NCBI RefSeq assembly: GCF_003003795.1
Contig: NZ_PVWK01000117.1
Coordinates: 32,513 to 96,512 of the forward strand
DNA length: 64,000 nucleotides
Source: Stenomitos frigidus ULC18
GTDB taxonomy: Bacteria > Cyanobacteriota > Cyanobacteriia > Leptolyngbyales > Leptolyngbyaceae
Direction of reading: 5' to 3'
Below, piece by piece: positions 63,594-64,000 of the stretch (position 1 is its first letter; each line of letters begins with the position of its first letter). The notes under the pieces were generated by a model that was not told the DNA's origin, ran no database searches, and saw nothing but the letters and a program-made list of their open reading frames with translations. Both the position numbers and the translations under genes were made by a program.

Positions 63594-64000
63594 GTGCGCC
63601 GAGCAAAGCTCGGCTTTGTCGATGGGGTGAAAGTCCCCATACTGGAAGCCCTGGCAAGGCACCAGGAACTGAGTGTTGCGCTGGTCTCGGTAACGAAGCC
63701 AGCGAAGCGTACACAAGGAGGTGATGGGCCACAATGCGAAAGCGTGAAGGGAATGAGCCTCGATATCAGAATCAATTGTGGATGCCGACGCCGTTAGTGG
63801 AGCGGAAGGCAACACCAAAGGAGCCAATAGCCATGGCTCCCAAGGATCCACCGGGGTCTGAGACCGTGGCACGTCACTATGGCAAAGTCGGGAACTCGGG
63901 AGATCCTATAGACCCCTCCAACTTGGGGGTAGGGCAGCACAACCGGCAAACCGGAAGGAAGCCTGAAGGTCTATGGGAAGTCGGATGTCCTCATAGTAGT
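63594..64000 (+). mobile_element. Group II intron, 5' part (truncated by window edge)
   Basis: 5' end GTGCGCCGAGCAAAGCTCGG fits the bacterial group II boundary GUGCG. Domain I blocks GGGTGAAAGTCCCCATACTG and AAGCGTGAAGGGAATGAGC follow, and the region before 64000 (GGGAAGTCGGATGTCCTCAT) matches the stretch usually just upstream of the intron reverse transcriptase ORF. The RT, domains V/VI and 3' end lie outside the window. Confidence 0.8.

Noticed and set aside
63393..63797. 134-aa ORF on the + strand
   Set aside because: Crosses the group II intron 5' boundary and has no recognisable protein features.

Overview
The window reads as chromosomal DNA of a cyanobacterium, probably a filamentous Leptolyngbya/Oscillatoriales-type lineage; genus cannot be settled from sequence alone. 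The reasons are the very frequent HIP1 octamer GCGATCGC, many families restricted to or typical of cyanobacteria (DUF928, DUF3153, SLH-type iron uptake porin, LL-diaminopimelate aminotransferase, TMEM165/GDT1 exchanger, CHASE2-adenylate cyclase, cyanobacterial RRM protein), and dense short dispersed repeats between genes.

Layout. 1-2.2 kb: an AT-rich, probably acquired segment carrying most of a TIR/deoxyribosyltransferase-like + P-loop ATPase gene that runs off the left edge. 2.4-17 kb: housekeeping and accessory genes (M48 protease, murA, tRNA-Leu, TrmH-type methyltransferase, HtrA-like protease followed by a decayed paralogue, metallophosphoesterase, CHASE2 cyclase, DUF928). 16-29 kb: PhnD-like binding protein, DUF3153 lipoprotein, holB-tmk, zinc alcohol dehydrogenase, an MSMEG_0565/0570 pair joined to phoH, khpA-rpsP, a TPR protein and GDT1. 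29-36 kb: GT39 glycosyltransferase, a polar amino-acid ABC transporter and an iron uptake porin. 36-43 kb: an APH/AAA kinase fusion and a Gld-type ABC exporter (ATPase, permease, GldG, DUF4340). 43-50 kb: a PIN toxin-antitoxin pair, Na+/H+ antiporter, glucokinase, a TPR protein and a caspase gene broken by two in-frame stops. 51-56 kb: dapL and recG. 56-62 kb: a STAND NTPase with TPRs followed by three toxin-antitoxin modules, with copies of the STAND gene's 3' tail scattered among them. 62-64 kb: a cold-type RRM gene with a visible promoter, two small genes, and the 5' part of a group II intron that leaves the right edge.

How genes work together: neighbouring genes build small functional sets (ABC transporter trio 31.3-34.0 kb; exporter quartet 38.5-43.0 kb; holB with tmk; rpsP with khpA; three TA modules beside a STAND sensor). 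Caspase, STAND and TIR-like proteins are the sort of components found in bacterial self/non-self recognition and programmed cell death, so both ends of the window have an accessory, defence-like flavour; that role is inference.

The most unusual signals are three intergenic arrays with an exact 21-bp period (44.8, 50.4 and 56.5 kb) whose units differ in sequence but carry alternating inverted half-sites about one helical turn apart; the caspase frame that stays open for 612 codons apart from two point-nonsense codons; a perfect 252-bp tandem duplication and an in-frame palindromic repeat inside the STAND gene; and several MITE-like repeat families, including one copy reduced to its two terminal repeats.
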